Below, piece by piece: positions 13,083 to 14,279 of a stretch of DNA of 14,279 nt. Below the pieces are notes generated by a model. It saw only the letters and a list, made by a program, of their open reading frames with translations, did no database searches and was not told where the DNA came from. Source of the DNA: Actinomycetes bacterium. Its GTDB lineage: Bacteria; Actinomycetota; Actinomycetes; Actinomycetales; Microbacteriaceae. Position numbers and translations under genes: made by a program. The DNA lies in contig JAEXHA010000035.1 of the NCBI GenBank assembly GCA_023450335.1, forward strand, positions 1 through 14,279. Reading direction: 5' to 3'. How positions within the stretch are numbered: the first letter of the stretch is position 1; every line of letters begins with the position of its first letter.

Positions 13083-13088
13083 ATCTTA
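13083..13088 (-). promoter_or_regulatory. -10 element for menA
   Basis: TAAGAT on the minus strand is 8 nt before the GTG at 13074, so the mRNA is leaderless or has a leader of one or two bases. The -35 is unclear. The rest of the 105-bp gap up to the menE stop holds only weak dyads. Confidence 0.45.
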
Positions 13089-13179
13089 GGCCGCAGCGTG
13101 CGACACCCGTGGTGCGGGCGGGGCCGCGGGTGCACACTGACGGCATGCTGCGGCATCGGCACCGTCGTCCTGAGCGCCC

Positions 13180-14279
13180 TCAGTCGCCCAGGAGGCGGCG
13201 CAGCGCGACGCGGTCGGGCTTGCCGCTGGCCAGCTGGGGCAGCATGTCGAGGTGCACGAGATCGCGCGGGCGCGCGGGGGCGCCCAGCTGAGCCTCGACG
13301 GCTGCGCGCACGTCGGTCAGCCGCGCTCCGGCATCCGATTCATCGCGTTCGTCCCCCGCGCCGGCACGGCGCCGGGGTGCGACGACGACCGACGCCTGCC
13401 CCCACCGGGCGTCGGTGACCGGCACGACGACGGCGCCGGCCAGTCCGGGCAGCCCGCGGATGACGTGCTCGACGCGGTCGAGTGAGACGTTGATGCCGCC
13501 CGAGACGATCACGTTGTCGCGGCGTCCCGTCACACGGAGCACGCCGTCGGTGATCTCGCCGGTGTCGCCGGTGCGATACCAGCGAGTGCCGTCGGCATCG
13601 CGCACGAACGTGTCGGCGGTGCGCTCGGGATCGCCGAGGTACCCATCGGCCAGAGTCGGCCCCGACAGCTGCACCTCACCGTCGTCGATACGCAAACCCA
13701 CACCGCCCAGCGGGAGGCCGTCGTAGACGCACCCGCCACTGGTCTCGGTCGATCCGTAGGTGCGGACGATCCGGGCCCCGACGGCCCTCGCCCGCTCGGC
13801 GAGCGCCGGTGGCAACGACTGTCCGCCGACGAGGATGGCTTCAAACGCGTCCAGACCGGTGTGGATGCCGGCATCCTCAGCCTCGAGCAGGGTCTGCAGC
13901 TGCGCGGGGACCAGTGAGGTGTAGGTCGGCACGCGGTGCCCGCCACGACTGGAGGACATGCCTGCGGCGGCCGCGGCGAAGGCCTGGGCACTGAACGATC
14001 CGGCGAGGATGCCCGGCTCGCGGCCTGCCACGAGCGCCCGGACGAGCACCTGCACGCCTGCCACGTACGACGCCGGGAGGGCGAGCAGCCACGCTCCGGC
14101 GCCGATGCGGTCGGCAGTGGCGAGGGCGCTGGAGGTGAGGGCGGCGCGGCTGAGCGCGACACGCTTGGGATAGCCGGTCGAGCCCGAGGTCGTCAGGACG
14201 ACGGCCGTTCCGGGCGGCACCTCGCTGGGCAGCGGTGCCGGCGCGGCGGTTCGGTCGGCAGCGGCGGCAGAGTCACCAG
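13180..14279 (-). CDS. menE: o-Succinylbenzoate-CoA ligase MenE, 5' end outside window
   Basis: An adenylate-forming enzyme that activates o-succinylbenzoate with ATP and CoA. The frame is open to the right edge, so the N-terminus is missing; about 365 residues are visible. In order: the nucleotide loop TTSGSTGYPK; the A5-type motif RTYGSTETSGG; WYRTGDTGEITDG; the hinge region GRRDNVIVSGGINVSLDRVE; and the C-terminal catalytic lysine in LASGKPDRVALRRLL. GSTGYPKR and INVS with the short overall length fit MenE better than fatty acyl-CoA ligases. A GTG at 14220 is internal, not the start, because the coding frame continues upstream. It ends 105 bp before menA on the same strand. Between NVIVSGG and the C-terminus there is a variable, charged insertion (RRRAGAGDERDESDAG). 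Confidence 0.93.
   Translation of the reverse strand, partial: GDSAAAADRTAAPAPLPSEVPPGTAVVLTTSGSTGYPKRVALSRAALTSSALATADRIGAGAWLLALPASYVAGVQVLVRALVAGREPGILAGSFSAQAFAAAAAGMSSSRGGHRVPTYTSLVPAQLQTLLEAEDAGIHTGLDAFEAILVGGQSLPPALAERARAVGARIVRTYGSTETSGGCVYDGLPLGGVGLRIDDGEVQLSGPTLADGYLGDPERTADTFVRDADGTRWYRTGDTGEITDGVLRVTGRRDNVIVSGGINVSLDRVEHVIRGLPGLAGAVVVPVTDARWGQASVVVAPRRRAGAGDERDESDAGARLTDVRAAVEAQLGAPARPRDLVHLDMLPQLASGKPDRVALRRLLGD

Noticed and set aside
11906..13162. 418-codon minus-strand frame over menA
   Set aside because: Alternative frame of menA with Arg/Ala-rich low-complexity product; menA has both Asp-rich motifs and helices in the chosen frame.
13104..13165. Terminator or operator between menE and menA
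   Set aside because: Only weak dyads (CACCCG/CGGGTG near 13104-13132 and GACGG/CCGTC near 13139-13165), without a U-tract or clear relation to the menA -10.
1..14279. Mobile element, prophage, defence or secondary-metabolite island
   Set aside because: No transposase, integrase, terminal repeats, toxin-like genes or composition break; all genes are conserved housekeeping types.

Overview
The window reads as chromosomal DNA of a high-GC Gram-positive actinobacterium, most likely Microbacteriaceae and probably Microbacterium or a close relative. This rests on composition, GTG starts, leaderless promoters and the set of conserved actinobacterial families (FBP C-terminal zinc protein, DUF402, DUF4229, PLDc_N). 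The genus is an inference from gene content, not a database match.

Layout. Positions 1-1100 (minus strand): a truncated six-helix membrane protein gene, a terminator, and tRNA-Tyr(GTA) with its promoter. Positions 1111-2124: a small zinc protein (minus) divergent from yajQ (plus), sharing a 36-bp bidirectional promoter. Positions 2125-2321: a duplicated 70-bp intergenic repeat. Positions 2322-3293 (minus): an alpha/beta hydrolase, preceded by a 14-bp minisatellite that runs into the end of the next gene. Positions 3472-5948 (minus): a two-gene unit of long-chain polyprenyl diphosphate synthase and ferredoxin-NADP+ reductase. Positions 6034-7308 (minus): DUF402 protein and the menaquinone methyltransferase. 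Positions 7373-8635 (plus): menF. Positions 8697-11743 (minus): PLDc_N membrane protein, menD and a PPK2 kinase. Positions 11808-12092 (plus): a DUF4229 membrane protein, convergent with menA (12100-13074, minus). Positions 13180-14279 (minus): 5'-truncated menE. No gene-free stretch exceeds 300 bases.

The unifying theme is menaquinone biosynthesis. MenF turns chorismate into isochorismate, MenD makes SEPHCHC, and MenE activates o-succinylbenzoate. The polyprenyl synthase makes the side chain, MenA attaches it to DHNA, and MenG/UbiE methylates demethylmenaquinone. MenH, MenC and MenB are absent here; menB or menC may lie just beyond the right edge. These genes sit in several transcription units on both strands.

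I saw no phage, IS, CRISPR, defence or toxin-antitoxin system, and no convincing new multi-gene system. The most interesting signals are non-coding: a nearly invariant leaderless promoter layout (a TANNNT-type -10 exactly 6 nt before the start codon at most promoter-led genes), a minisatellite seemingly grown from a gene's 3' end, a duplicated structured repeat, dyads where divergent promoters share a predicted -35 position, and strong skew for GGATGCC over GGACGCC.
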